Below, piece by piece: positions 34,275-45,430 of a DNA stretch of 64,000 nt. The notes under the pieces were generated by a model. That model saw nothing but the letters and a program-made list of their open reading frames with translations. It was not told where the DNA came from and searched no databases. The translations under genes and the position numbers were made by a program. The first letter of the stretch is position 1, and each line of letters starts with the position of its first letter. Location of the stretch: assembly GCA_037953625.1 (NCBI GenBank), contig CM075650.1, positions 46,504,206 through 46,568,205 on the forward strand. The letters run 5' to 3'. Origin of the DNA: Crotalaria pallida (lineage: Eukaryota > Streptophyta > Magnoliopsida > Fabales > Fabaceae).

Positions 34275-35216
34275 TCATTTGCTAGTTTTAGGTACCCAAG
34301 TTGTCTTGGGTCCTTTCATGTTAGCTTGGGGTGTAGTCCCTTTCACAATCCACATATAGTTGCCACTAGGTATACCAAATCTTTTGATATTGCATTTATT
34401 TGAAACATGTCCAAAAATTCCACAATAATGGCAAGTTGGTGTTTTAGAAAAATTAACTTTAGAGAAAGTACCAACTTTGCTGAAATTTTGGTTTTTAGGT
34501 TTGGTATACCCTAGTCCAGCTCTATTTTCATTATTTCTTTGATTTGAAAGCAAATGATCCAAACGAGTATCACCTCTTGTGAGCCTTGCAATTCTATCTT
34601 TCAAATTTGAAACTTCTTTTTCAAGGGTTTTGCAATTTTCACAAGTTGTGACATCATTCAATTTCAAATCACAATCACATGTGGAATTAGCATAAATGAG
34701 ATCTACAGTTTCATTTTGAAGCTTCAATTCCTCAAGAGAGTTTTGCAATTCTAAAATCTTTTCTTGTTGCTTCAAAATAAAATTCTTTCTCTCTACATTT
34801 ATTTTAGCTAACTTTTTCAATTCTTTATGCATTTCCACATAAGCACAATATAGTTCATTAAAAGAATGAGAATTGGAATTTGAACTAGAATCGGAGAGAT
34901 AGTCTACCTCATTAGTTTTGTCATTAGATTTCTTTCTTGAAGATGCTTCTTCATCTACTTTGGCCATCAAGCAAAGGTTGGCTAACTCCTCATCCTCCGA
35001 TGTGCTAGTTGTGGATTCATTGTTCGATTCGTCCCAAACTATATATGCTTTCTTTCCTTTTGAATGATTGGATTTCCACTTGTCACTATCGGACTTCTTT
35101 GATTTTTGTGGACTGTTAGATCTATAATGCCCCGGTTTTCCACACTCATGACATATTATTTTCTCCTTATTGGTCTTTTGTCTTTGTTCTGATTCCTTGG
35201 TGTCCCTTGTCTTAGT
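34275..35216 (-). pseudogene. gag: Sirevirus B gag C-terminus: zinc knuckles and coiled coil
   Basis: The frame is continuous with gag after a TAA. It contains a first zinc knuckle (CHECGKPGHYRS), Ser/Asp-rich linkers, a coiled coil (about 34880-34560, LKKLAKINVERKNF, LELQNSLEELKLQN), a second knuckle (CHYCGIFGHVSNKC) and the tail TWVPKTSK, ending at TGA 34275-34277. Protease starts in the next frame after a TAG at 34262-34264. There is no ATG near the start, so it must be read as part of gag. Confidence 0.8.
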
Positions 35217-36062
35217 TTAATTGAAATTATTCTTCTTCTTAAGGAAACGATCAAGCTTCTTAACCAATAACCCGAGGGTCTCATCATCAATGTCGGAGTC
35301 GAAATCATCTACTAGTGAAGACTCTTCTTGTGCTTTTAGGGATTTTGAGCTAGTCTTGAGCGATATTCCCTTCTTCTTTCTATCGGAGTCCTCATTCATA
35401 GTTAGTCTTCCTAACTCCATTTCGTGCTCTTGAAGCTTGCCAAATAAAGTTGCTAAGTTCCTCTCATCTAGATCCTTAGATTCCATGATAGCAGTGACCT
35501 TTGGTTGCCACTCCCTGCTAAGACATCTCATCACTTTGTTAATAACTTCACCGTTAGATAAAACTTTGCCAAGAGCAGATAGATGATTAATAATATGTGT
35601 AAAGCGCTTTTGAAAGTCGCTTATTGTTTCATTCGGCAACATGCGAAAGAGCTCATACTCATGCATAAGTGTGTTCAACCTAGCACGTCTAACCTCATTA
35701 GTGCCCTCATGTGTGACTTGAAGTGTATCCCACATTTGTTTAGTAATCGTGCATTGTGAGACTCTAAAGAATTCATCATAGGAAAGAGCCGAAGTGATGA
35801 TGTTTTTAGCTTTTAAATCATATTGAATTTTTTTCTTATCATCATCATCCCAGCTAGATTTTGGTTTTAAAGAAACAGTGTCATTTACTTTTGTCATCGG
35901 AATAAAAGGTCCATTCTCAATGGCATTCCAAATCTCAATATCAATAGCTTCAATAAAAATTTTCATTCGAACCTTCCAATAAGCATATCCCTCACCATTA
36001 AATAGTGGAGGACGGTTAATGGAAGCTCCTTCACCTCCAAAGGGATTAAAATTTGAGCCCAT
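35217..36062 (-). pseudogene. gag: Sirevirus B gag, N-terminal capsid part
   Basis: Starts at ATG 36062 (MGSNFNPFGGEGASINRPPL); the three codons before it use TTG. The sequence NRPPLFNGEGYAYWKVRMK is a copia gag signature. The capsid-like alpha-helical domain (UBN2-type, YELFRMLPNETISDFQKRF) follows. An in-frame TAA at 35217-35219 (after KKKNNFN) separates it from the zinc knuckles, and the frame continues unchanged. Probably a nonsense mutation; a suppressible stop is possible but less likely so early in gag. Confidence 0.82.
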
Positions 36063-36119
36063 GATTTCCAAAACGGATCTTTATGAAAAAGTGTTTTAAT
36101 GCTCGAATCTTTCGACCGA

Positions 36120-36129
36120 GCTCTGATAC
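36120..36129 (-). other. Sirevirus B primer-binding site, split
   Basis: The tRNA-iMet primer site TGGTATCAGAGC is read on the minus strand from 39000-38998 into 36129-36120. Solo LTR H, with its GATAC duplication, sits inside it, so reverse transcription of B could no longer be primed normally. Confidence 0.88.
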
Positions 36130-36562
36130 TGTCATCCCCAAATTTGCTAAGTGGTTAGGTGCATTAGTGAGTAGGATTTCGATGAGGATCGTAGTATTCT
36201 TAAGTGTCGATTTCGTTTAGAAACGATAATTTGTACTAGAATTAGTATGAGCTTAAGTGTTTAGAGTGTAGTATTCATCTAAGAGTAGGTTTGTGTGAAG
36301 TAGAAATAAGTTAGAATAGGTTTAGAATGTAGAGAAAGGAAAATGTTAGGTTAAGGTTGCGACTTAGAAAGATTATTAAAGGATTAAGAGCATAGGACTT
36401 TAGAAAGTTAGAAATAGAAGGTCTATAGCTTTAAACCCAAATTCCACCGTTGGATGTTAAGATAATTGTCTTAGGAAGCTTAACTCAAAATTTGAGCAAG
36501 ATCCGACGGTTAACAAAAAAGTTATGACACTTTGAAGTGCAAAGGAATGTTGGATTGAACCA

Positions 36563-36717
36563 GTTAATCGATTAAGCCTTGAGTTAATCGATTAAGACCT
36601 GAATGATGCACACGACTTAATCGATTAAGCATGAGGTTAATCGATTAAGGCCTGAATGTTGGTTTTGGCCAAAATTACACTGGTTAATCGATTAACCACC
36701 CAGTTAATCGATTAACC
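36563..36717 (+). promoter_or_regulatory. TTAATCGATTAA array in LTR H
   Basis: Six copies of TTAATCGATTAA in three pairs, each pair spaced 20-25 bp apart, with GCCTGAATG-type spacers. A TATA-like TTATAAAC follows within about 20 bp. This places the array just upstream of the presumed transcription start. Confidence 0.6.
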
Positions 36718-37697
36718 ACTGCTGAATCAGCCTTATAAACTCGTTTTTGAGCCATTTTTCACAAAGTTTCCTCTCCCTTCCACACGAATTCTCCCTTCTC
36801 CTCCCCTAGGGTTTTTGATCTCTTATGCAACCACCCAATAGATCAACAAATTAAACCCCCATATCATCTCCCTATCACTCCCTCATGCATTTCCCTCTTT
36901 CAATTCTCAATTTCTTCTCTTTCTCTTAAAACCCCCAAATTAACCCTAAACCCCAAAGTGTGAAATTGGTCATGTGGGGTCTCAAATTGGTCCAAGGAGC
37001 TTGAGGAGTCATAGGAATCAAGAGAGGAAGAACGTGGGAGCTTGGATTGGTGTTGGTGTTAATGCTCCCTCAACTTATCATCCTTCTCCTATTCTCTTCA
37101 AGAGGTAAGGGGTGTACTTTGGGCTTAGTATTAGAGAATGGGTTTAATTATAGTAATAGAGTTATAATTGGGTGTATTGATTGATTGGTTAGGTTGATGG
37201 GTGGACGGGTAGAGTCTGGTTACAAAGCCCTAAGTTCTAATGATATGTTATTTATGTATGTTATATTAACTGATTTTGTGAATTGTTAAAGTAGGAAGTG
37301 AAGAACCCTAGAAAGGTGATTTAAATTACAGTCCCTGAGACATACCTGAGTATGTCGATTGATTGACTGATTGATTTCTGATTTGTTAATTGATATTGTT
37401 TTTATGGTTACCATTGTTATAAGTGTAAAGTGTATATAAGCAAATTGTAAATGACATTTATATAGTTATGCATCAAGTAGGACCAAGTATTTCTCAATTG
37501 AGTTTAAACAAATTAAATGACATTTTCTAAAGAACAAAGAGGGTCTTAAATTCAATTGAGAAACACTTGAGATATTGGATCATGCATGGTGAAAAGGTGG
37601 ACGTTAGGAGTAGGGGAAAAACATACGTCGCTTTGCGATTGATGAGGGCAAGAGTAAATTATTGGAATTATTATGGAGAACTTTGATCCTGCAAAGG

Positions 37698-38130
37698 ATA
37701 CGGGTTTGCTTCCCGTATTGGGGATTGGTTCTATGCAAACCATAGTAATTCCATTGCTTTGGACTTGTTTTGGCCAGTCGAGGGTGATTTCTGCTAAAGC
37801 CCGATTTGGACAAATCAACCCAAATCGCACGAGGGACCTTCCGGCGTGGAGGTGAAGTGTTGTGCAAGCGGATATGAGGGACCTTCCGGCGTGGAGGTGA
37901 AGTATCCAACTAGGGGTTGAGAAATTCTTACTCCTGGTTGTTTTTCCCCAGAGTGGAGGGTGTATGTGAGGATGTTATATTGTTATTGGAAAAAGGGAAA
38001 AATTTATTAACTTGTGCATTGTATGAGGGACCTTCCGGAGTGGAGGTGAAGTACAATGTACATGATTGTTATCGATAAACTTGTGCATTGTATGAGGGAC
38101 CTTCCGGAATGGAGGTGAAGTACAATGTAC
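37698..38130 (+). repeat. Hairpin units in LTR H
   Basis: A first stem ATACGGG/CCCGTAT lies at 37698-37718. Four copies of GAGGGACCTTCC followed by GTGGAGGTGAAG lie at about 37830, 37876, 38025 and 38094. Their flanks pair: GGATA/TATCC (37870-37874/37903-37907) and TGTGCATTGTA/TACAATGTACA (38013-38023/38052-38062, one G-T pair). The core itself can pair CCTTCC with GGAGG. Confidence 0.8.
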
Positions 38131-39001
38131 ATGATTGTTATTGTTAAAAGTGTTTAAAAGTTAAAATGTAAAAGTGTGAAAGTGAAAAGGGAAAGTGTGA
38201 ATCCATTGTATAGATGTTTTAATTCGTCGAATCCAATCAAAAGTGTTAAAGTGTTTAAAATGAGATAAAGTGTTCAATGTTGGATTCGAGAATTAATCCA
38301 TCCAAGTGTGACGTTAGCAGAGCATAACCATGTGATTGCACATTATAGTATTATATTAAATCACTATACTCTAAGTATGCATAGTTATATATTGAATAAG
38401 GTTAGAATGTTTTAATTGTTAATTGTTAATTGAATTGTGTTATTGATATTGTTGTGCTTGAATATGCCTATTTATGATTTATTACTATTTTTAAACATTT
38501 TCTTTGATATAGATTTCAAAGTACTCACCCTTACAGTGGACATAATAGGTACACCAAGGATTCAAGCACAAAAAGGATCAAGGCCGAGAACGGTATACTC
38601 ATGGTAGAGAGTATATTGGTATGAGTGACCCAAGGGTCACGGGGTTTGAGCAACCATTCATAGGTCCTGTTTTGTAATATATATAGATTTTGTAAATGTA
38701 ATTGTAATTAATGAATTTTATTTTATTTAAGCATTTGTATATTGAAAGAATTATATGTATATCCTTATTTTTATTAAGTTTTAAAGTATTTCGTAGTATT
38801 ATTTATTTTGAACTGAAAGTTACATTTTTATTCGATTTTGAAAACTGTTCTGTACTGACAGGTTTAAATCCTTTCGGGGAAAGTCCGATATATAAAGGAA
38901 ACTCTGTCAAAATTTTTATAAACCCCGAATATTTTCTCAAATAAATGTTAAATAAAAGTATTTTCTCAAAGTATAAAAAGTAGGATGTTACAGATACCAC
39001 T

Positions 39002-40486
39002 TGTTGGAAACCAACAAGCGGCTCAAAAAATACTAGAGGGGGGGTGAATAGTGTTTTGGAGCCTTGATACCAATTTTTCGATTGCAAATGAGAATGGTTT
39101 TGAGAAAACAAATTTTTAAACAAAAGTTAAAGCTGTTAATCGATTAACGAACTGAGCTAATCGATTAATCACTGATACTTGAAAAGAATTAATCGATTAA
39201 CAAGTCTGTTACTCGATTAGTGCCTGAAAGTTGATTAAAAATTAATCGATTAAAATATCAGTTAATCGATTAACAAAGTAGAGTAACAGAAAAATTCACT
39301 TTCAATCAGAATTGCAGCAGAAATCACAAGGCAAGAATGCAAGAACAATTATCAAACGAATTAAGAACAACTCTAATTAAATTTACCAATTCAAATTAGT
39401 GTTGATTCTATAAGAATTATGAAATTCCCAATTCTAAACTAATTGATTAATTGTTTGTTAATTCTCTCAAAGCTTTAAAGAATGTAAAAGATAAGAGACA
39501 AGGGTTTTTATCCTGGTTCACTCTCAATCCACCGAGAGCTACATCCAGTCCCCTCTACCGAAATAGAGAGCTTTCCACTAAAGAAACAATTGTTAGATTA
39601 AAAAGGATAAAAGATAAACCTCACTCAAGTTATCCTATCCTTTCAAGAGAGTACCAACCTCTTGAACTCTACCCAACCAATTGTTCTTCTTGTCTCTTGA
39701 ATTGTTGAAGCAACCTCTTCACCCAATTCCTTTCTTCGTTGCTTTGACTCCTTCAAAGGCTTCCAACTTGTGAAATTCTTCACTTCTTTGATTGTTGAAT
39801 TCTTGAGCTTACAACCCTCGTTGTATGATGATTCAACTAAACTAATAAGATCTAGAATATAATATCTCAATGACTAAGTGTATTGAAGAGAATAATAGTG
39901 AAGAATAAGATTGGAAAATAAGACTTGAATCTTGATAGAACTTTCAAATTGAATAGCTCTTTTTTTGTGAGATTGTGATTGTATGAAAGTATATTGAAAA
40001 ATATGAAAGTGTGAGTAACCTAATCAAAGTCACAATGAAAAGCTTTTAACCAAAATAATTTTTATGATTTAACAGCTATTAATCGATTAACAGAACCCCT
40101 TAATCGATTAACCATTGTTAATCAAACAACTTAATCAGTTATACACGTGTTAATCGATTAAGCCAAACGTGCTAATCGATTAACCACTGTAAAAGTGATT
40201 AAAAAATTGCTTTTCAATTATGCTTTGATTTCTACTTTCATAAGAGCTATTTTCTATCAAGTTAATCTTATTTCACTATATACTCAACAATACAAATTCC
40301 TAAAATGAGATAACCTAAGCTACCACCCATTCTCATATGACATAAAATAAAATATTACATTGATTACAATAACATATGAGCTAACTAAATAATCTTGAGT
40401 AGTGGTGCTTGACTTGAAGTTGAATGTTGTTGATACTTGAGGTTTGCACAATCGGTTTGTTGTCATCAAAACCTCACCAACTTACA
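39002..40486 (-). repeat. Sirevirus B 5' LTR
   Basis: 1485 bp, plus-strand ends TGTTGGAAACC and CTTACA. Two TTAATCGATTAA clusters: 39135-39274 and about 40078-40190, the second adjoining an ACACGTGT box. It is longer than the 3' LTR (1422 bp after removing D), mainly because it keeps two motif-bounded segments lost from the other copy. Confidence 0.92.
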
Positions 40487-42635
40487 AATCGATTAACCAA
40501 TAGGTTAATCGATTAACACCTGTTGTATTGGCCAGAAACGTGACTTTATAAGGCAGACACGTGAGGGAGAATATTAAAAATCAGCAGATCACTTCTTTCA
40601 TGAGTTTTCTAGAGTCTTCTTGGCATCTCTTCCTACTTCCATCCTATTGCTTCATCATGATCATGATCATCAACTACCCTTCTCAACTTCAAATTTCACC
40701 ATAACAACCTCTTGTTCATAATCACCAACCCCTCTTTCTCATCGAAAACCCATCGTTCTCGATACTTCCATCTTTACTTTTCATCCATTATCATATTTTA
40801 ATCAAGTTAAAAGAAGAGGAAGCACTTAGAAGCCAAGGAAACTCACATAGAAGACAATAAGGAGAAAGGAAGCAAGGAGTTCATAGTTTCAAAGGCTTCT
40901 CCCTCTAGGGTTTTCTCTTCCTTAAGGTAAGGGAGGAGTAGGTTTCATACTTTAAGATAAAGAGTTAGGGATTTATACATAAAACCCTAGGATTAGTCAT
41001 AAACCTTAAGACTTAATTATTATTTGCTAGGTGTTGGAATGGTAACCATGATTTGAGTTAGGGTATAATATGGATGTTAAGAGAAGTTAGTAAAAATTAG
41101 TTACATAATAATGAATTACAAATAGTTTAAGGTATAAGATGGTAGAAATGGTTAGGTTATAGTGAAACTGTTATTATTACAATAGTTAATATAGATGGTA
41201 AATTATATCTAATTGCTTTTAAATATAGACAAGTGGAATGTCATAACTGAAATATGTTGAATGAGTGCATATCATTTTCATGCAATAGTAAATACTTAGA
41301 AGCATGCATCATACATGGAGAATAAGGTGGATGGAGAGGAAGTTGGGAAAGACATACGCAGAGGCACTTGAGTGATATGTGACTAGCTTGTGCTAATGAA
41401 ACAACCGCGGGGATTGTTATCGGTAGAACTTGGATCTCCTAAGAGGGCACGAACTGGCCACTCGTGTCGGGGGATTGGTTCTGCAGTAACCATAATGATC
41501 CTATCGGTCAAAGAGTCACATCATGACCGGTTGAGGGTGGATCCCTACTAAAGCCAACTTGGGGCCATCAACCCAAGTTGTACTGGACCGAGAGAGTTGG
41601 TCAGTATCGGGCAAGACGTGGTAGAGGGACACTTACTCCCGGTTGGTCTTTCCCTGGAGTGGAGGGTGAAGTGAGGAAAGGATATGATGATGATGATGTG
41701 ATGAATATGAATTCAAAAGAGCGATTGAAGGATTCAATTGTGAAATCCTAGATTGGATCCAATGTCAATGAAATTTAGAAGAGAACTTGAGAAAAATGAA
41801 GCAAGAGCATGATATGAATTGTGGTACCGCATTGGATTCAATTGTGGATCTGAGTGCCGAGCATGCATCATGCAAAAGAATATAAGGAAAGAATGATCCA
41901 TGCATCATGATATCATGTAAATTACAAGTATGAGTTAAACACCTATCATATGGAATTTCCTTTTATATACATGTATATGGATGGATTATGAGTCAAATAT
42001 CTATGCTATGGGTTTCCCTTTTATGTGCATGTATATTGACTGATTTATTTAAAGAACATAATGATAGCACTACCCCTTTGGTTCATATGTTGTAATTCTT
42101 AATTCTTTATTTTAAATTATGTTAATCTACACACCCCCTTAATGTTGAACATTTTAGGTACCGCCAGTGGAGATGTCTTTTCTACTGTTCCTGCCGAGGA
42201 GAGTCATGCTCCACCATCGGGGGCACGGACTCCATGATGTGGCTTTCCACTTAATGATGCAACCAATCTTTTGATATGATACCATATAGTCCCTTTTGGG
42301 TTATTAAGAAAAATATTGTGTAAAAACTTTTAAGTACTTTATTTTTGGGTATGTAAGTGTTGGTCTTAACTTTACTTTGTAAATATTAAATCATGGCCAC
42401 CACCCTTTTGATGTGATAAAATGGTGGCAACTTAGCCTTTTGATGCATATAGAACCTGATAAGAATATATAGATGTTACTGGGTTTGACAGGTACAAAAG
42501 ATAAATTTTGAATAGTCCGAAAAACAAAGTAAACTATGTCGAAATTTCTTAAGATTTCTTGTAAATCCTAAGCTCTTTCCAATAAAAAGTATAACCATTA
42601 ATTTCATAATAAAAGGATTAAGAATTAGTGTTACA
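40487..42635 (+). repeat. Solo LTR C, distal piece
   Basis: It begins with the second half of the palindrome interrupted by Sirevirus B (AATCGATTAACC, a copy of the duplication) and another copy at 40504. Then come TTTATAAGG, a CACGTG box, the leader and spacer, and stems such as CGGTCA/TGACCG near 41500. It ends TTAGTGTTACA. No ORF of interest. Confidence 0.83.
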
Positions 42636-42640
42636 GCCTC

Positions 42641-43792
42641 TGCGGTTGAAAGAGCAACACAAGCTTGCTTTTTAGAAAACCAAGACACTAGAGAACTTCC
42701 CAAAAGATGACAAGTTCCACTAGTGCTTTTTTGATCAAGCTTGCATCCCGCAAAATATGAGTCCGAATACCCAATCAAACTAAGGTTGGCATCCTTAGGA
42801 TACCACAAACCAGTGTTCTCGGTTCCTTTTAAGTATTTAAAAATCCGTTTAACAGCTAACAAATGAGATTCTTTTGGATCGGCTTGAAACCGAGCACACA
42901 TGCAGACTCCAAACATAATGTCGGGCCGAGATGCAGTTAAATATAGAAGACTTCCTATCATACCTCTATGTTTACTTACATCTACCGACTTACCTGATAC
43001 ATCCTTGTCAAGGTAGCATGAGGTGCTCATCGGGGTTGTTGCACTCTTGCAATTCTCCATCCCGAATCTCTTTATGAGCTCCTTTCAGTACTTGCCTTGA
43101 TGCACAAAGATGCCTCCTTTAACTTGTTTCACTTGCAGTCCGAGGAAAAATGTAAGCTCACCCATCATTGACATCTCAAACTCACCCTTCAAAATATCTG
43201 AAAACTTCTTGCATAAAGACATATTAGTAGCACCGAATATTATATCATCAACATACACTTGTACTAATAATATGTCCTTGTTCGATTTATGAATGAACAG
43301 TGTAGTGTCAACTTTCCCTCTTTCAAAGTCTTGTTCTAAAAGAAAGGAACTTAACCGATCATACCAAGCTCGAGGAGCTTGTTTCAATCCGTAAAGTGCC
43401 TTTTTAAGTTTGTAAACATGATTTGGAAATTCATGGCTTTCAAATCCAGGAGGTTGTTTCACATACACTTCTTCATTTATAAATCCATTCAAAAATGCAC
43501 TTTTGACATCCATTTGATACAAAGTAAAATTCATTAAAGATGCAAAAGCGAGCAAGATCCGAATTGGTTCAAGTCGGGCAACCGGAGCAAAGGTCTCATC
43601 GTAATCGATGCCTTCCTCTTGGTTGTAGCCTTGAGCAACCAGCCTTGCCTTGTTTCTTATAATTAACCCTGATTCATCCATTTTATTTCGAAAAATCCTT
43701 TTTGTGTCGATTATGGTATGATCATCGGGCCGAGGAACTAAATCCCAAACATCATTTCTGATGAACTGATTTAATTCCTCTTGCATAGCCAT
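42641..43792 (-). pseudogene. pol: Sirevirus A pol: RT and first half of RNase H
   Basis: Two consecutive open segments in one frame, separated by TGA at 43085-43087. RT motifs: [36 protein letters not shown] and [11 protein letters not shown]. RNase H starts with YSDSYFAGC (second Asp of the usual SDSDFAGC is Tyr) and stops at ALSTAEA, where solo LTR C was inserted. The 43792 boundary marks a frame change from integrase. Confidence 0.87.
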
Positions 43793-44831
43793 AGCCCAAT
43801 GTTCATCCTCAATCGCAGCATTAACAAAATCGGGTTCAATCTGAGAAAAGAAAGAAACGAAATTACAGAAGTTTTGAATGGACTACCGAGTAAGAACTCC
43901 TTTCGAGATGTCTCCGATCACATTCTATCGGATGATTCTTGTTCGATTTCCAAGTCGGAGGTAGGTCGGACTGAGTTCTACTTGGAGAGAGCTCGTCTCT
44001 CTGTGCTCCGATTTCAGCTGAAGATGCAGGATCATCCTTTTGAGCTCCAGTTTCAGTTGAGCTCGGAATGAGGTCGGCAACTAAATTTTTTAAGTTTCCT
44101 GAACAACTCACAGTGTCTCCTTTCGGAGACTCATCAAATACCACATGGATAGACTCTTCCATAGTGGAAGTTCTTTTATTGAACACTCTAAAAGCTTTAC
44201 TGTGAGTAGACTAACCTAAGAAAATCCCTTCATCTGCTTTTGAATCGAATTTTTCGAGATGTTCTTTGCCGTTGTTTAAAATGAAAACTTTGCATCCAAA
44301 AGCATGAAGATGAGATATGTTCGGTTTTCTACCCTTGTAAAGTTCATAGGGTGTTTTCTTTAAAATTGGTCGGGTCAGAATGCGGTTCATCATGTAGCAT
44401 GCCGTGTTAACTGCATCAACCCAAAAATAATGCGGTAAATGATATTCATTCAACATGGTTTGAGCAAGCTCTTCAAGAACTCGGTTTTTCCGTTCAACAA
44501 CTCCGTTTTGCTCGGGAGTTCTTGGAGCTGAAAACTTATGTTCAATACCGAGCTTTGAATAGAATTTGTCAAATTTGTAGTTCTCGAACTCGCCACCGTG
44601 GTTTGTTCGAATTACAACAACTTTTTGATTGACTTGGTTTTGGACTCGTTTGACATGATCCTTAAATCTCTGATAAGTATCACTTTTTGATGCTAAAAAT
44701 AGAGTCCATGTAAATCTAGAGAAGTCATCAACAATCACTAAAGCATAGTAATTGCCATCAAAGCTTTTTACCTGTGATGGTCCGAACAAGTCCATATGAA
44801 GTAATTCTAATGGCCTTGTTGTGGATACCAC
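43793..44831 (-). pseudogene. pol: Sirevirus A pol: integrase
   Basis: Integrase core residues are visible: [14 protein letters not shown] (Asp), RTNHGGEFEN (the second catalytic Asp replaced by Asn), [14 protein letters not shown] (Glu). A TAG lies near 44210, then the frame goes on (NKRTSTMEESIHVVFDESP) to 43863. Frame changes bound both sides. No activity can be expected. Confidence 0.83.
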
Positions 44832-45430
44832 TGGTTTGGAAGGAAAGTTATTTTTATTTTTAGTCGGTTTGCATGTTTTACAAGCAGTGCAAACACCTTC
44901 AACATCAAATTTCAGCTTTGGTAAACCAATTACTAGTTTTTGGATTGTAGTTTCTTCAATTGATTTACATTTATATGTGCTGTCCTACGGTGCCATAACT
45001 AAGTATCACTTTCTTTGTTGGCCGAGCAAGTGGACACCAAAGAAGTGATTTCATTTAAGTCAACCAAATAGGTATTGTTACATCTTTTACCAAAAAATTT
45101 AACAGATTCGTCCTTGTCACTTTTAATAATGCAGTGAGTGGAAGTAAAAACAACATGATTACCGATATCACATAGTTGACTAATGCTCAAAAGATTATGC
45201 TCTAGTCCTTTTACAAGTAAAACATTATCGATAATCAAGTTGGAGGAATTCCCTATTTTACCTTCACCCATGATTTTACCTCGGTTGTTATCACCATAAG
45301 TGACATAGCCCTTTTCCTTGTATGAAAGTTCAGTGAAGTGCTCCTTGTCCCCAGTCATGTGCTTCGAGCAGCCACTGTCCAGATACCACCGATTTTCTCT
45401 TACTCGAAAACACACCTGCAACACAAACAT
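44832..45430 (-). pseudogene. pol: Sirevirus A pol: protease and pre-integrase
   Basis: Protease active site [15 protein letters not shown], followed by the pre-integrase domain ([30 protein letters not shown]) to 44999. The segment to 44832 keeps zinc-module residues (GVCTACKTCK) in another frame, so one frameshift lies near 44960-44990. The protease frame overlaps the upstream gag tail by 101 bp in a different phase. Confidence 0.82.

Larger units (their letters stand above)
36130..38992 (+). mobile_element. Solo LTR H (Tekay-like), inserted in the Sirevirus B primer site
   Basis: 2863 bp, TGTCATCCCC to GATGTTACA, flanked by GATAC (36125-36129 and 38993-38997). There is no interior. The layout matches the LTRs of G: conserved block at 36449-36530, palindrome array, TATA-like TTATAAAC near 36734, CT-rich leader, hairpin units, and the terminal phrase CTGTACTGACAGGTTTAAAT. 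Confidence 0.9.
13888..40486 (-). mobile_element. Sirevirus B (Ty1/copia), minus strand, with extra ORF
   Basis: The 5' LTR is at 39002-40486, gag at 35217-36062, gag C-terminus at 34275-35216, pol at 31187-34261, an extra ORF at 29336-30502, and the 3' LTR in two pieces (13888-14357 and 27829-28780). The target duplication is AATCG (13883-13887 and 40487-40491), and it falls inside a TTAATCGATTAA palindrome of solo LTR C. The primer site is split by solo LTR H, and the 3' LTR is split by solo LTR D. Pol is nearly intact, so B is younger than A. Confidence 0.92.
13663..42635 (+). mobile_element. Solo LTR C (Tekay-like gypsy), split by Sirevirus B
   Basis: The ends are TGTAACACCCTG and TTAGTGTTACA, flanked by GCCTC on both sides. 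With nested insertions removed, about 2.37 kb remains (13663-13887 plus 40492-42635), with no interior: a solo LTR left by recombination between two LTRs. The distal half shares signatures with F, G and H (a 'gagtggagggtga' phrase near 41657 and a 'ggtaccgccagtggag' phrase near 42156). Long LTRs of this kind belong to the Tekay/Del chromovirus lineage (family knowledge). Confidence 0.85.
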
